From Owenia fusiformis (Eukaryota; Annelida; Polychaeta; Sabellida; Oweniidae), in NCBI GenBank assembly GCA_903813345.2, contig CAIIXF020000012.1:7401615-7465614 (forward strand): 64,000 nucleotides of DNA, in the 5' to 3' direction. The notes beneath the pieces were generated by a model. It did not search any database. It saw only the letters and a list, made by a program, of their open reading frames with translations, and had not been told where the DNA came from. Position 1 is the stretch's first letter. Each line of letters opens with the position of its first letter. The position numbers were made by a program, and so were the translations under genes. Below, piece by piece: positions 33,040 through 42,180 of this stretch.

Positions 33040-33852
33040 CTAATTGCACTTAGCTGCATTAGTCATTGTTTCTAAATCCATTCCTAGCAATGAATGCCCC
33101 CCATCCACAATAATAATTTCACCCTGCATTGAGCCAGTTGATGCTAAAAACACCACCGCCCTTGCAATATCATCCACAGGGACCAACTGCTTTAGAGGAA
33201 TCGCCTTTGCTGCTCCATCCAATAGCTCTCTCAGTTCTTGATCAGTTGAGACGATGCCAACATTTTGAAGGATCTTAGTATCCACATTACCAGGAACAAC
33301 AGAATTGATTCTGACTTTATCACGGCTGAATTCAAGAGCTCCGTATTTAGTGAACATATTCAGTGCTGCTTTCGACACTCCATAGAATGGGACAAGGCTT
33401 TTAGGCCGTATACTTGCTGAGCTAGAAATATTCACAATATTTCCAAGTGTTTTTTTCAGTTCAGCATAACAAAGTTGGGTCATGCGGAAAGGAACTTTCA
33501 AGTTGAAATTCAAGTTATAATCAAGATCTTCCATTGTTCCATCTAAAAGTGACGCAGCTTTATTTGGACCTCCAGCATTATTCACGAGAACATCAATTCT
33601 GGAGAACTCATCAACTGCTTTTTCAACTAAAGATTTCATTGTATCTTCTTTGAGAATATCACCTTGAACAATAGGAAATTTTGCATCTTGATGACCAATA
33701 GAATGGCATTCATGTTGTGTTGCTTTTAACACCATTCCATCACGACCATGAATAACAACGTTAGCTCCAAGTTTGGCAAATTTTAAAGCAATTGCTTTCC
33801 CAATACCTTGACTCGAACCTGTAACTATTATTGCTTTTCTTAAAAATTCCAT
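33040..33852 (-). CDS. Classical SDR oxidoreductase, copy 3
   Basis: 270 residues with all catalytic landmarks: TGSSQGIG at 11-18, NNAG 91-94, Ser144, Tyr157-GVS-Lys161, VDGG 249-252. Distinctive residues: Ile8 (AIIVTG), Val41, Gln55 (SIGHQDA), KILQ at 193-196, and the LKQ/ARAV pair at 220-232 shared with copies 4 and 5. The stop lies about 10 bp from the end of the minisatellite, so the 3' UTR would run into the array. The upstream block keeps its E-box. A soluble NAD(P)-dependent enzyme is expected; substrate unknown. Confidence 0.93.
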   Translation of the reverse strand: MEFLRKAIIVTGSSQGIGKAIALKFAKLGANVVIHGRDGMVLKATQHECHSIGHQDAKFPIVQGDILKEDTMKSLVEKAVDEFSRIDVLVNNAGGPNKAASLLDGTMEDLDYNLNFNLKVPFRMTQLCYAELKKTLGNIVNISSSASIRPKSLVPFYGVSKAALNMFTKYGALEFSRDKVRINSVVPGNVDTKILQNVGIVSTDQELRELLDGAAKAIPLKQLVPVDDIARAVVFLASTGSMQGEIIIVDGGHSLLGMDLETMTNAAKCN

Positions 33853-34105
33853 CCTTAATTAGTTTTCTTATTGGTTGGGAGGTCTAGTCTCAATACACGT
33901 GGTGGACTCAAGGCCTCATAACAGTCATCAGCTTTACTTTAAAATGTATGTGCTGAAGGTTAATCCTAATGTAACTCTCAAGGTTGAAGTAAAACAAACT
34001 GTTATAAACAGACTCAGGCCGAGGCAACCCCTGTTATATCTAAGTGATTTGACATGCTTCTGTTTCTGAACCTTATTACATTACTCATCAAAGATGTATC
34101 TTAAA
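33853..34105 (-). promoter_or_regulatory. Upstream block of SDR copy 3
   Basis: E-box CACGTG at 33896-33901, 44 bp before the ATG; CCAAT motif (plus-strand attggtt) about 20 bp before it. At its far end it has an extra 'attactcatcaaagatgtat' segment shared with copies 4 and 5. Confidence 0.45.
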
Positions 34106-34560
34106 CATTTCGTTCTCCATGTTATATAAGAAAGCATTTTCCTTTGAAATTATTCTCTAAATATTGTTCTCCATGTTATATAAGAAAGCATTTTCCTTTG
34201 AAATTATTCTCTAAATATTGTTCTCCATGTTATATAAGAAAGCATTTTCCTTTTATATTATTCTCTTAATATTGTTCTCCATGTTATATAAGAAAGCATA
34301 TTCCTTTGAAATTATTCTCTTAATATTGTTCTCCATGTTATATAAGAAAGAATTTTCCTTTGAAATTATTCTCTTAATATTGTTCTCCATGTGATATAAG
34401 AAAGCATTTTCCTTTGAAATTATTCTCTAAATATTGTTCTCCATGTTATATAAGAAAGCATTTTCCTTTTATATTATTATCTAAATATTGCTCTCCATGT
34501 TATGTAAGAAAGCACTTTCCATTTTGTATTTTTCTCTATATATCTTTTTATATCATCAAA
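34106..34560. repeat. 54-bp minisatellite, about 8 units
   Basis: Mostly the 'tgaaattattctcttaata' variant. Single-base variants mark individual units (agcatattcc, agaattttcc, atgtgatataag). Confidence 0.9.
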
Positions 34561-34571
34561 ATTATCACTTT

Positions 34572-35384
34572 CTAATTGCACTTAGCTGCATTAGTCATTG
34601 TTTCTAAATCCATTCCTAGCAATGAATGCCCCCCATCCACAATAATAATTTCACCCTGCATTGAGCCAGTTGATGCTAAAAACACCACCGCCCTTGCAAT
34701 ATCATCCACAGGGACCAACTGCTTTAGAGGAATCGCCTTTGCTGCTCCATCCAATAGCTCTCTCAGTTCTTGATCAGTTGAGACGATGCCAACATTTTGA
34801 AAGATCTTAGTATCCACATTACCAGGAACAACAGAATTGATTCTGACTTTATCACGGCTGAATTCAAGAGCTCCATATTTAGTGAACATATTCAGTGCTG
34901 CTTTCGACACTCCATAGAATGGGACAAGGCTTTTAGGCCGTATACTTGCTGAGCTAGAAATATTCACAATATTTCCAAGTGTTTTTTTCAGTTCAGCATA
35001 ACAAAGTTGGGTCATGCGGAAAGGAACTTTCAAGTTGAAATTCAAGTTATAATCAAGATCTTCCATTGTTCCATCTAAAAGTGACGCAGCTTTATTTGGA
35101 CCTCCAGCATTATTCACGAGAACATCAATTCTGGAGAACTCATCAACTGCTTTTTCAACTAAAGATTTCATTGTATCTTCTTTGAGAATATCACCTTGTA
35201 CAATAGGAAATTTTGCATCTGAATGACCAATAGAATGGCATTCATGTTGTGTTGCTTTTAACGCCATTCCATCACGACCATGAATAACAATGTTAGCTCC
35301 AAGTTTGGCAAATTTCAAAGCAATTGCTTTCCCAATACCTTGACTGGAACCTGTCACTATTACTGCTTTTCTTAAAAACTGCAT
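34572..35384 (-). CDS. Classical SDR oxidoreductase, copy 4
   Basis: 270 residues, catalytic set intact (Ser144, Tyr157, Lys161). It starts MQFLRKAV; all other array members start MEF. SIGHSDA at 51-57, KIFQ at 193-196 and LKQLVPVDDIARAV are seen. It is almost the same as copy 5 apart from a handful of residues, pointing to a very recent duplication or conversion. Its upstream block has lost the E-box, so expression may differ from its near-twin. Confidence 0.93.
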   Translation of the reverse strand: MQFLRKAVIVTGSSQGIGKAIALKFAKLGANIVIHGRDGMALKATQHECHSIGHSDAKFPIVQGDILKEDTMKSLVEKAVDEFSRIDVLVNNAGGPNKAASLLDGTMEDLDYNLNFNLKVPFRMTQLCYAELKKTLGNIVNISSSASIRPKSLVPFYGVSKAALNMFTKYGALEFSRDKVRINSVVPGNVDTKIFQNVGIVSTDQELRELLDGAAKAIPLKQLVPVDDIARAVVFLASTGSMQGEIIIVDGGHSLLGMDLETMTNAAKCN

Positions 35385-35635
35385 CCTTTTATTAGTTTTC
35401 TTATTGGTTCAAATGTTTACTCTCAATACATTTGGTGAACTCATGGACTCATAACAGTTATCAGCTTTATTTTAAAATATTTGTGCTGAAGGTTAATCCT
35501 AATATAACTCTCAAGGTTGAAGTAAAACAAACTGTTATAAACAGACTCAGGTCGAGGCAACCCCTGTTATATCTAAGTGATTTGACATGCTTCTGTTTCT
35601 GAACCTTATTACATTACTCATCAAAGATGTATCTT
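35385..35635 (-). promoter_or_regulatory. Upstream block of SDR copy 4 (no E-box)
   Basis: The position of the E-box reads caatacatttggtg. The CCAAT motif is kept (attggttcaaatg). The rest of the block resembles copy 1 more than copy 3 (cagttatcagctttatttta). Confidence 0.4.
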
Positions 35636-35985
35636 AAACATTGTTCTCCATGTTATATAAGAAAGCATTTTCCTTTGAAATTATTCTCTGATTATTGTTC
35701 TCCATGTTATATAAGAAAGCATTTTTCTTTGAAATTATTTTTAAATATTGTTCTCCATGTTATATAAGAAAGCATTTTCCTTTTATATTATTATCTAAAT
35801 ATTGTTCTCCATGTTATATAAGAACGCATTTTCCTTTTATATTATTATCTAAATATTGTTCTCCATGTTATATAAGAAAGCATTTTCCTTTGAAATTATT
35901 CTCTAAATATTGTTCTCCATGTTATATAAGAACACATTTTCCTTTTTGTATTTTCTCTAAATATCTTTTAATATCATCAAAATTA
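35636..35985. repeat. 54-bp minisatellite, about 6 units
   Basis: Mixed variants, two with 'aagaacgcatt' or 'aagaacacatt' in place of 'aagaaagcatt'. It ends 10 bp before the stop of SDR copy 5. Confidence 0.9.
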
Positions 35986-35992
35986 TCACTTT

Positions 35993-36805
35993 CTAATTGC
36001 ACTTAGCTGCATTAGTCATTGTTTCTAAATCCATTCCTAGCAATGAATGCCCCCCATCCACAATAATAATTTCACCCTGCATTGAGCCAGTTGATGCTAA
36101 AAACACCAGCGCCCTTGCAATATCATCCACAGGGACCAACTGCTTTAGAGGAATCGCCTTTGCTGCTCCATCCAATAGCTCTCTCAGTTCTTGATCAGTT
36201 GAGACGATGCCAACATTTTGAAAGATCTTAGTATCCACATTACCAGGAACAACAGAATTGATTCTGACTTTATCACGGCTGAATTCAAGAGCTCCGTATT
36301 TAGTGAACATATTCAGTGCTGCTTTCGACACTCCATAGAATGGGACAAGGCTTTTAGGCCGTATACTTGCTGAGCTAGAAATATTCACAATATTTCCAAG
36401 TGTTTTTTTCAGTTCAGCATAACAAAGTTGGGTCATGCGGAAAGGAACTTTCAAGTTGAAATTCAAGTTATAATCAAGATCTTCCATTGTTCCATCTAAA
36501 AGTGACGCAGCTTTATTTGGACCTCCAGCATTATTCACGAGAACATCAATTCTGGAGAACTCATCAACTGCTTTTTCAACTAAAGATTTCATTGTATCTT
36601 CTTTGAGAATATCACCTTGAACAATAGGAAATTTTGCATCTGGATGACCAATAGAATGGCATTCATGTTGTGTTGCTTTTAACGCCATTCCATCACGACC
36701 ATGAATAACAATGTTAGCTCCAAGTTTGGCAAATTTCAAAGCAATTGCTTTCCCAATACCTTGACTCGAACCTGTAACTATTACTGCTTTTCTCAAAAAT
36801 TCCAT
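35993..36805 (-). CDS. Classical SDR oxidoreductase, copy 5
   Basis: 270 residues, used here as numbering reference: TGSSQGIG 11-18, HGRD 35-38, NNAG 91-94, NFN at about 115-117 (structural Asn region), SSSAS with Ser144, YGVSK 157-161, PG 187-188, VDGG 249-252, C-terminus NAAKCN. Diagnostic residues are Pro55 (SIGHPDA) and Leu233 (ARALV). Single exon; the E-box is present 47 bp upstream. The start is the only ATG before the glycine motif at the usual spacing. Confidence 0.93.
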   Translation of the reverse strand: MEFLRKAVIVTGSSQGIGKAIALKFAKLGANIVIHGRDGMALKATQHECHSIGHPDAKFPIVQGDILKEDTMKSLVEKAVDEFSRIDVLVNNAGGPNKAASLLDGTMEDLDYNLNFNLKVPFRMTQLCYAELKKTLGNIVNISSSASIRPKSLVPFYGVSKAALNMFTKYGALEFSRDKVRINSVVPGNVDTKIFQNVGIVSTDQELRELLDGAAKAIPLKQLVPVDDIARALVFLASTGSMQGEIIIVDGGHSLLGMDLETMTNAAKCN

Positions 36806-37062
36806 CCTTAATTAGTTTTCTTATTGGTTGGGAGGTCTAGTAGTCTCAATACACGTGGTGGACTCAAGGCCTCATAACAGTCATCAGGTTTACTTTATAA
36901 TGTTTGTGCTGAAGGTAAATCCTAATATAATTCTCAAGGTTGAAGTTAGATAAAACTGTTTTAAACAGACTCGGGTCGAGGCAACCCCTGTTATATCGAA
37001 GTGATTTGACATGCTTCTGTTTCTGAACCTTATTACATTACTCATCAAAGATGTATCTTAAA
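36806..37062 (-). promoter_or_regulatory. Upstream block of SDR copy 5
   Basis: E-box CACGTG at 36852-36857, pushed 3 bp farther out by a 'tag' duplication (ggtctagtagtctc). It shows more substitutions in the distal half than the other blocks. Confidence 0.45.
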
Positions 37063-37410
37063 CATTGTTCTCCATGTTATATAAGAAAGCATTTTCCTTT
37101 GAAATTATTCTCTAAATATTGTTCTCCATGTTATATAAGAAAGCATTTTCCTTTGAAATTATTCTCTAAATATTGTTCTCCATGTTATATAAGAAAGCAT
37201 TTTCCTTTGAAATTATTCTCTAAATATTGTTCTCCATGTTATATAAGAAAGCATTTTCCTTTGAAATTATTCTCTTAATATTGTTCTCCATGTTATATAA
37301 GAAAGCATTTTCCTTTGAAATTATTCTCTAAATATTGTTCTCCATGTTATGTAAGAAAGCACTTTCCTTTTTGTATTTTTCTCTATAGTATATCTTTTAT
37401 ATCATCAAAA
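37063..37410. repeat. 54-bp minisatellite, about 6 nearly identical units
   Basis: Four consecutive units are the 'tgaaattattctctaaata' variant without visible difference, the most homogeneous array in the window. Confidence 0.9.
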
Positions 37411-37420
37411 TTATCACTTT

Positions 37421-38233
37421 CTAATTGCACTTAGCTGCATTGGTCATTGTTTCTGCATCCATTCCTAGCAATGAATGCCCCCCATCCACAATAATAATTT
37501 CACCCTGCATTGAGCCAGTTGATGCTAAAAACACCACTGCTTTTGCAATATCATCCAAAGGGACCAACTGCCTTAGAGGAATCGCCTTTGCTGCTCCATC
37601 CAATAGCTCTCTCAGTTCTTGGTCGGTTGAGACGATGCCAACATTTTGAAAGATCTTAGTATCCACATTACCAGGGACAACAGAATTGATTCTTACTTTA
37701 TCACGGCTGAATTCAAGAGCTCCGTATTTAGTGAACATATTCAGTGCTGCTTTCGACACTCCATAGAATGGGACAAGGCTTTTAGGCCGTATACTTGCTG
37801 AGCTAGAAATATTCACAATATTTCCAAGTGTTTTTTTCAGTTCAGCATAACAAAGTTGGGTCATGCGGAAAGGAACTTTCAAGTTGAAATTCAAGTTATA
37901 ATCAAGATCTTCCATTGTTCCATCTAAAAGTGACGCAGCTTTATTTGGACCTCCAGCATTATTCACAAGAACATCAATTCTGGAGAACTCATCAACTGCT
38001 TTTTCAACTAAAGATTTCATTGTATCTTCTTTGAGAATATCACCTTGAACAATAGGAAATTTTGCATCTGAATGACCAATAGAATGGCATTCATGTTGTG
38101 TTGCTTTTAACGCCATTCCATCACGACCATGAATAACAACGTTAGCTCCAAGTTTGGCAAATTTCAAAGCAATTGCTTTCCCAATACCTTGACTCGAACC
38201 TGTAACTATTACTGCTTTTCTCAAAAATTCCAT
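37421..38233 (-). CDS. Classical SDR oxidoreductase, copy 6
   Basis: 270 residues with intact Ser144, Tyr157 and Lys161. Val32 (NVVIHG), VPLDDIAKAVV at about 224-234 and Ala260 (GMDAETMT) set it apart from copies 3-5. Its upstream DNA is not the usual block but a 1.1-kb segment shared only with copy 8, so copies 6 and 8 arose together by segmental duplication. In this version the C-terminus is intact. Confidence 0.93.
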   Translation of the reverse strand: MEFLRKAVIVTGSSQGIGKAIALKFAKLGANVVIHGRDGMALKATQHECHSIGHSDAKFPIVQGDILKEDTMKSLVEKAVDEFSRIDVLVNNAGGPNKAASLLDGTMEDLDYNLNFNLKVPFRMTQLCYAELKKTLGNIVNISSSASIRPKSLVPFYGVSKAALNMFTKYGALEFSRDKVRINSVVPGNVDTKIFQNVGIVSTDQELRELLDGAAKAIPLRQLVPLDDIAKAVVFLASTGSMQGEIIIVDGGHSLLGMDAETMTNAAKCN

Positions 38234-38967
38234 CCTTATTAGTTTTCAATTATCGTTTCAAAAGTCTACTCTCAATACGTCTTTCCAATTTTTGATTCAA
38301 TTCAATTTATTTCTTGACATTAAGGCCTATATTGCAGTCGCCGAGTTTACTTTAAAATGTCTTTGCTACAGCCAAAACCTAACATTTCTCTCAAGGCTAC
38401 AGTAAAATAAAACTATTAGACCATAAAAAAGTAATAGAAGTTAACATTTAATAATATGCAGACAAGGTGGGGGCAACCCATCTTTTATTTAAGTGAAAGT
38501 ACTTTATGTTTAAAGGCTTCTATTTCTAAAATTAATATTTTATTTAAGTGACTCCAGAATGCACAATAACACTTAACTGAATAATCCTTTGGATATTTTA
38601 GTTCCATTATGTTTTTTACCTACATACATGTAATTGTAGTGACAGCTACACTAAATTACACTCAAAGCAATTGTTACAGAAATGGCATATAAAATCAATT
38701 ATTCGATCAACACTATCTTTACATAGATACAGTTTCAGCATTATACATTTATTAGTCCAAGATAGACAATAAGTAACAATAACTTTAACAATATTCTCCA
38801 AAGTGCCAAGCCAGAAGAAGCAGCTCAAGTTCAATAAGTTCCCTGTAAATCTAGTTTCTAGTTATAAGTTTTGGATAATCACACATCCATTTCCTTAGAT
38901 GTACAATAGCATTTACCAATGTTTCAGTATTATGTCAAACCCTTCTATATTGTCCAAGAGCTATGTT

Positions 38968-39159
38968 ACTTTCTAATTCCACTTTGCCACATTAGCCAAT
39001 GTCTCCACATTCTGTCCACCCAATGAATGTCATCTATGTATGAGAAAGTACTTTAGTACCTTCTATATTGTCCAAGAGCTATGTATACTTTCTAATTACA
39101 CTTTGCCCCATTTGCCAATGTCTCTACATTCTGTCCAACCAATAAATGTCCTCCATGTA
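38968..39159 (-). repeat. Two tandem SDR-tail relics
   Basis: Each unit holds, on the minus strand, a decayed version of the last ~20 SDR codons (GHLLVGQNVETLANGAKCN and stop in the second) and ~60 bp of following sequence. The wording (LVGQ, ETLAN) matches copy 9 rather than copies 3-8. Confidence 0.75.
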
Positions 39160-39345
39160 CGAGGGGCGATCAGAAAGTAATGGACCGTCCGCTCTAATTT
39201 CATCAATATTAACACTTTCTATGTAATTTTTTTCACACAATATCACTTGTACATTGAATATAACACTGACAAAGTTTCATTGTTCTATGACATCACATTT
39301 TCATTTTATTGGTTGCTATGGTTACCAAGGTAGGGTCAAGTTGGA
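39160..39345. mobile_element. One-ended mariner-type remnant
   Basis: It starts CGAGGGGCGATCAGAAAGTA right after TA, typical of mariner-family termini, and lies inside an SDR-tail unit that resumes with 'atgtgagagagcactttcc'. The right terminus is missing. The same remnant is at 43230-43420, so it predates the segmental duplication. Confidence 0.6.
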
Positions 39346-39383
39346 TGTGATATTTATGTGAGAGAGCACTTTCCTTTGGTATA

Positions 39384-39604
39384 TCAATACACGTGGTGAA
39401 CTCATTGCCTCATAACAGTCATCAGCTTTACTTTAAAATGATTGTGCTAAAGGTCAATCCTAATATAACTCTCAAGGTTGAAGTAAAATAAAACTGTTAT
39501 AAACAGACTCAGGTCGAGGCAACCCCTGTTATATTGAAGTGATTTTTACATGCTTCTGTTTCTGAACCTTATAACATTACTCATCAAAGATGTATCTTAA
39601 ACAT
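39384..39604 (-). promoter_or_regulatory. Orphan SDR upstream block
   Basis: Same family as the blocks before copies 1-5 and 7, with E-box at 39390-39395, but no SDR gene starts on its left; instead the segmental duplicate abuts. It marks a recombination point or a deleted SDR gene. Confidence 0.6.
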
Positions 39605-39895
39605 TTTGTTCTCCATGTTATATAAGAAAGCATTTTCCATTCATATTATTATCTAAATACTGTTCTCCATGTTATATAAGAAAGCATTTTCCTTTGAAAT
39701 TATTCTCTTAATATTGTTATCCATGTTATATAAGAAAGCATTTTCCTTTGAAATTATTGTCTAAATATTGTTCTTCATGTTATATAAGAACGCATTTTCC
39801 TTTTATATTATTATCTAAATATTGTTCTCCATGTTATGTAAGAAAGCACTTTCCTTTTTGTATTTTTCTCTATAGTATATCTTTTAGTATCATCA
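39605..39895. repeat. 54-bp minisatellite, about 5 units
   Basis: The most diverged array: units include 'ttatccatg' and 'ttcttcatg' changes and one 'aagaacgcatt' unit. Confidence 0.88.
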
Positions 39896-39908
39896 AAACT
39901 ATCACTTT

Positions 39909-40721
39909 CTAATTGCACTTTGCTGCATTAGTCATTGTTTCTAAATCCATTCCTAGCAATGAATGCCCCCCATCCACAATAATAATTTCACCCTGCATTG
40001 ACGCATTTGATGCTAAAAACACCACCGTCTTTGCAATATCATCTACAGAAACCAACTGCCTTAGAGGAATCGCCTTTGCTGCTCCATCCAATAGCTCTCT
40101 CAGTTCTTGATCAGTTGAGACGATGCCAACATTTTGAAGAATCTTAGTATCCACATTACCAGGGACAACAGAATTGATTCTGACTTTATCACGGCTGAAC
40201 TCAAGAGCTCCATATTTGGTGAACATATTCAGTGCTGCTTTCGACATTCCATAGAATGGGACAAGGCTTTTAGGCCGTATACTTGCTGAGCTAGAAATAT
40301 TCACAATATTTCCAAGTGTTTTTTTCAGTTCAGCATAACAAAGTTGGGTCATGCGGAAAGGAACTTTCAGATTGATATTCACATTATAATCTAGATCGTC
40401 CATTGTTCCATCTAAAAGTGACGCAGCTATATTTGGACCTCCAGCATTATTCACAAGAACATCAATTCTGGAGAACTCATCAACTGCTTTTTCAACTAAA
40501 GATTTCATTGTATCTTCTTTGAGAATATCACCTTGAACAATAGGAAATTTTGCATCTGAATGACCAATAGAATGGCATTCATGTTGTGTTGCTTTTAACG
40601 CCATTCCATCACGACCATGAATAACAATGTTAGCTCCAAGTTTGGCAAATTTCAAAGCAATTGCTTTCCCAATACCTTGACTCGAACCTGTAACTATTAC
40701 TGCTTTTCTCAAAAATTCCAT
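39909..40721 (-). CDS. Classical SDR oxidoreductase, copy 7
   Basis: 270 residues; Ser144, Tyr157 (YGMSK) and Lys161 present. It mixes features: DDLDYNVNINLKV and YGMSKAAL recall copy 1, while ASIRPKSLVPF matches copies 3-6. Unique residues are Ile98 (GPNIAA) and VSVDDIAKTVVFLASNAS at 224-241. The mosaic look suggests conversion between sub-types. The upstream block lacks the E-box. Confidence 0.93.
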   Translation of the reverse strand: MEFLRKAVIVTGSSQGIGKAIALKFAKLGANIVIHGRDGMALKATQHECHSIGHSDAKFPIVQGDILKEDTMKSLVEKAVDEFSRIDVLVNNAGGPNIAASLLDGTMDDLDYNVNINLKVPFRMTQLCYAELKKTLGNIVNISSSASIRPKSLVPFYGMSKAALNMFTKYGALEFSRDKVRINSVVPGNVDTKILQNVGIVSTDQELRELLDGAAKAIPLRQLVSVDDIAKTVVFLASNASMQGEIIIVDGGHSLLGMDLETMTNAAKCN

Positions 40722-40961
40722 CCTTAATTGGTTTTCTTTTTGGTTGGGAGGTCTAGTCTCAATACAATGGTGAACTTAAGGCCTCATAACAGTCATCAGC
40801 TTTACTTTAAAATGTATGTGCTGAAGGTTAATCCTAATATAACTCTCAAGGTTGAAGTAAAACAAACTGTTATAAACAGACTCAGGCCGAGGCAACCCCT
40901 GTTATATCTAAGTGATTTGACATGCTTCTGTTTCTGAACCTTATAACAATTACTCTTAAAC
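40722..40961 (-). promoter_or_regulatory. Upstream block of SDR copy 7 (no E-box)
   Basis: It reads caatacaatggtg at the E-box site, like copy 2, and the CCAAT motif is changed (ctttttggttggg). Both shared motifs are therefore weakened here. Confidence 0.4.
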
Positions 40962-41365
40962 ATTTTGTTCTCCATGTTATATAAGAAAGCATTTTCCTTT
41001 GAAATTATTCTCTTAATATTGTTCTCCATGTTATATAAGAAAGCATTTTCCTTTGAAATTATTCTCTTAATATTGTTCTCCATGTTATATAAGAAAGCAT
41101 TTTCCTTTGAAATTATTCTATAAATATTGTTCTCCATGTTATATAAGAAAGCATATTCCTTTGAAATTATTCTCTGAATATTGTTCTCCATGTTATATAA
41201 GAAAGCATTTTCCTTTGAAATTATTCTCTGAATATTGTTCTCCATGTTATATAAGAAAGCATTTTCCTTTGAAATTATTCTCTTAATATTGTTCTCCATG
41301 TTATGTAAGAAAGCACTTTCCTTTTTGTATTTTTCTCTATATATCTTTTAGTATCATCAAAATTA
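40962..41365 (-). repeat. 54-bp minisatellite, about 7 units, open on the SDR sense strand
   Basis: On the minus strand the units read MENNIQRIISKENAFLYN, an 18-residue repeat starting at Met, and the frame stays open for 165 codons (41299 to 40802) into the upstream block. The unit is 54 bp, so frame is kept over the array. No protein family is recognised and translation is doubtful, but it lies where a 5' leader of copy 7 could be. Confidence 0.85.
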
Positions 41366-41372
41366 TCACTTT

Positions 41373-42180
41373 CTAATTGCATTTTGCTGCATTAGTCATT
41401 GTTTCTAAATCCATTCCTAGCAATGAATGCATCCACAATAATAATTTCACCCTGCATTGAGCCAGTTGATGCTAAAAACACCACTGCTTTTGCAATATCA
41501 TCCACAGGGACCAACTGCCTTAGAGGAATTGCCTTTGCTGCTCCATCCAATAGCTCTCTCAGTTCTTGGTCGGTTGAGACGATGCCAACATTTTGAAAGA
41601 TCTTAGTATCCACATTACCAGGGACAACAGAATTGATTCTGACTTTATCACGGCTGAATTCAAGAGCTCCGTATTTAGTGAACATATTCAGTGCTGCTTT
41701 CGACACTCCATAGAATGGGACAAGGCTTTTAGGCCGTATACTTGCTGAGCTAGAAATATTCACAATATTTCCAAGTGTTTTTTTCAGTTCAGCATAACAA
41801 AGTTGAGTCATGCGGAAAGGAACTTTCAAGTTGAAATTCAAGTTATAATCAAGATCTTCCATTGTTCCATCTAAAAGTGACGCAGCTTTATTTGGACCTC
41901 CAGCATTATTCACGAGAACATCAATTCTGGAGAACTCATCAACTGCTTTTTCAACTAAAGATTTCATTGTATCTTCTTTGAGAATATCACCTTGAACAAT
42001 AGGAAATTTTGCATCTGAATGACCAATAGAATGGCATTCATGTTGTGTTGCTTTTAACGCCATTCCATCACGACCATGAATAACAACGTTAGCTCCAAGT
42101 TTGGCAAATTTCAAAGCAATTGCTTTCCCAATACCTTGACTCGAACCTGTAACTATTACTGCTTTTCTCAAAAATTCCAT
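41373..42180 (-). pseudogene. SDR copy 8, frameshifted near the C-terminus
   Basis: Residues 1-250 are intact with TGSSQGIG, NNAG, Ser144, Tyr157 and Lys161. Relative to its sisters, five C bases are missing in the codons for Gly-Gly-His (near 41430), so after IIIVD the frame reads AFIARNGFRNND and stops at 41392. It loses VDGG and the GHSLLG...NAAKCN end. The old tail DNA persists down to 41373. VDGG follows the last beta strand in SDRs, so activity or assembly is probably reduced, but a 262-residue protein could be made. Confidence 0.88.

Larger units (their letters stand above)
38234..39383. repeat. Segmental duplicate A (partner 42181-43465)
   Basis: From the SDR start outwards it matches the flank of copy 8: 'tcgtttcaaaagtctactct', 'ccaatttttgattcaattca', 'gacaaggtgggggcaaccca' and so on, differing by scattered substitutions. 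It includes two SDR-tail relics and a mariner end (39160-39345). It ends abruptly at 39383 against the orphan upstream block. The CCAAT motif of the ordinary upstream block is absent. Confidence 0.85.

Noticed and set aside
32257-33043. Plus-strand frames reading YCSPCYIRKHFPF repeats
   Set aside because: By-product of the 54-bp unit; several frames and both strands are open at once, and unit variants shift the frame.
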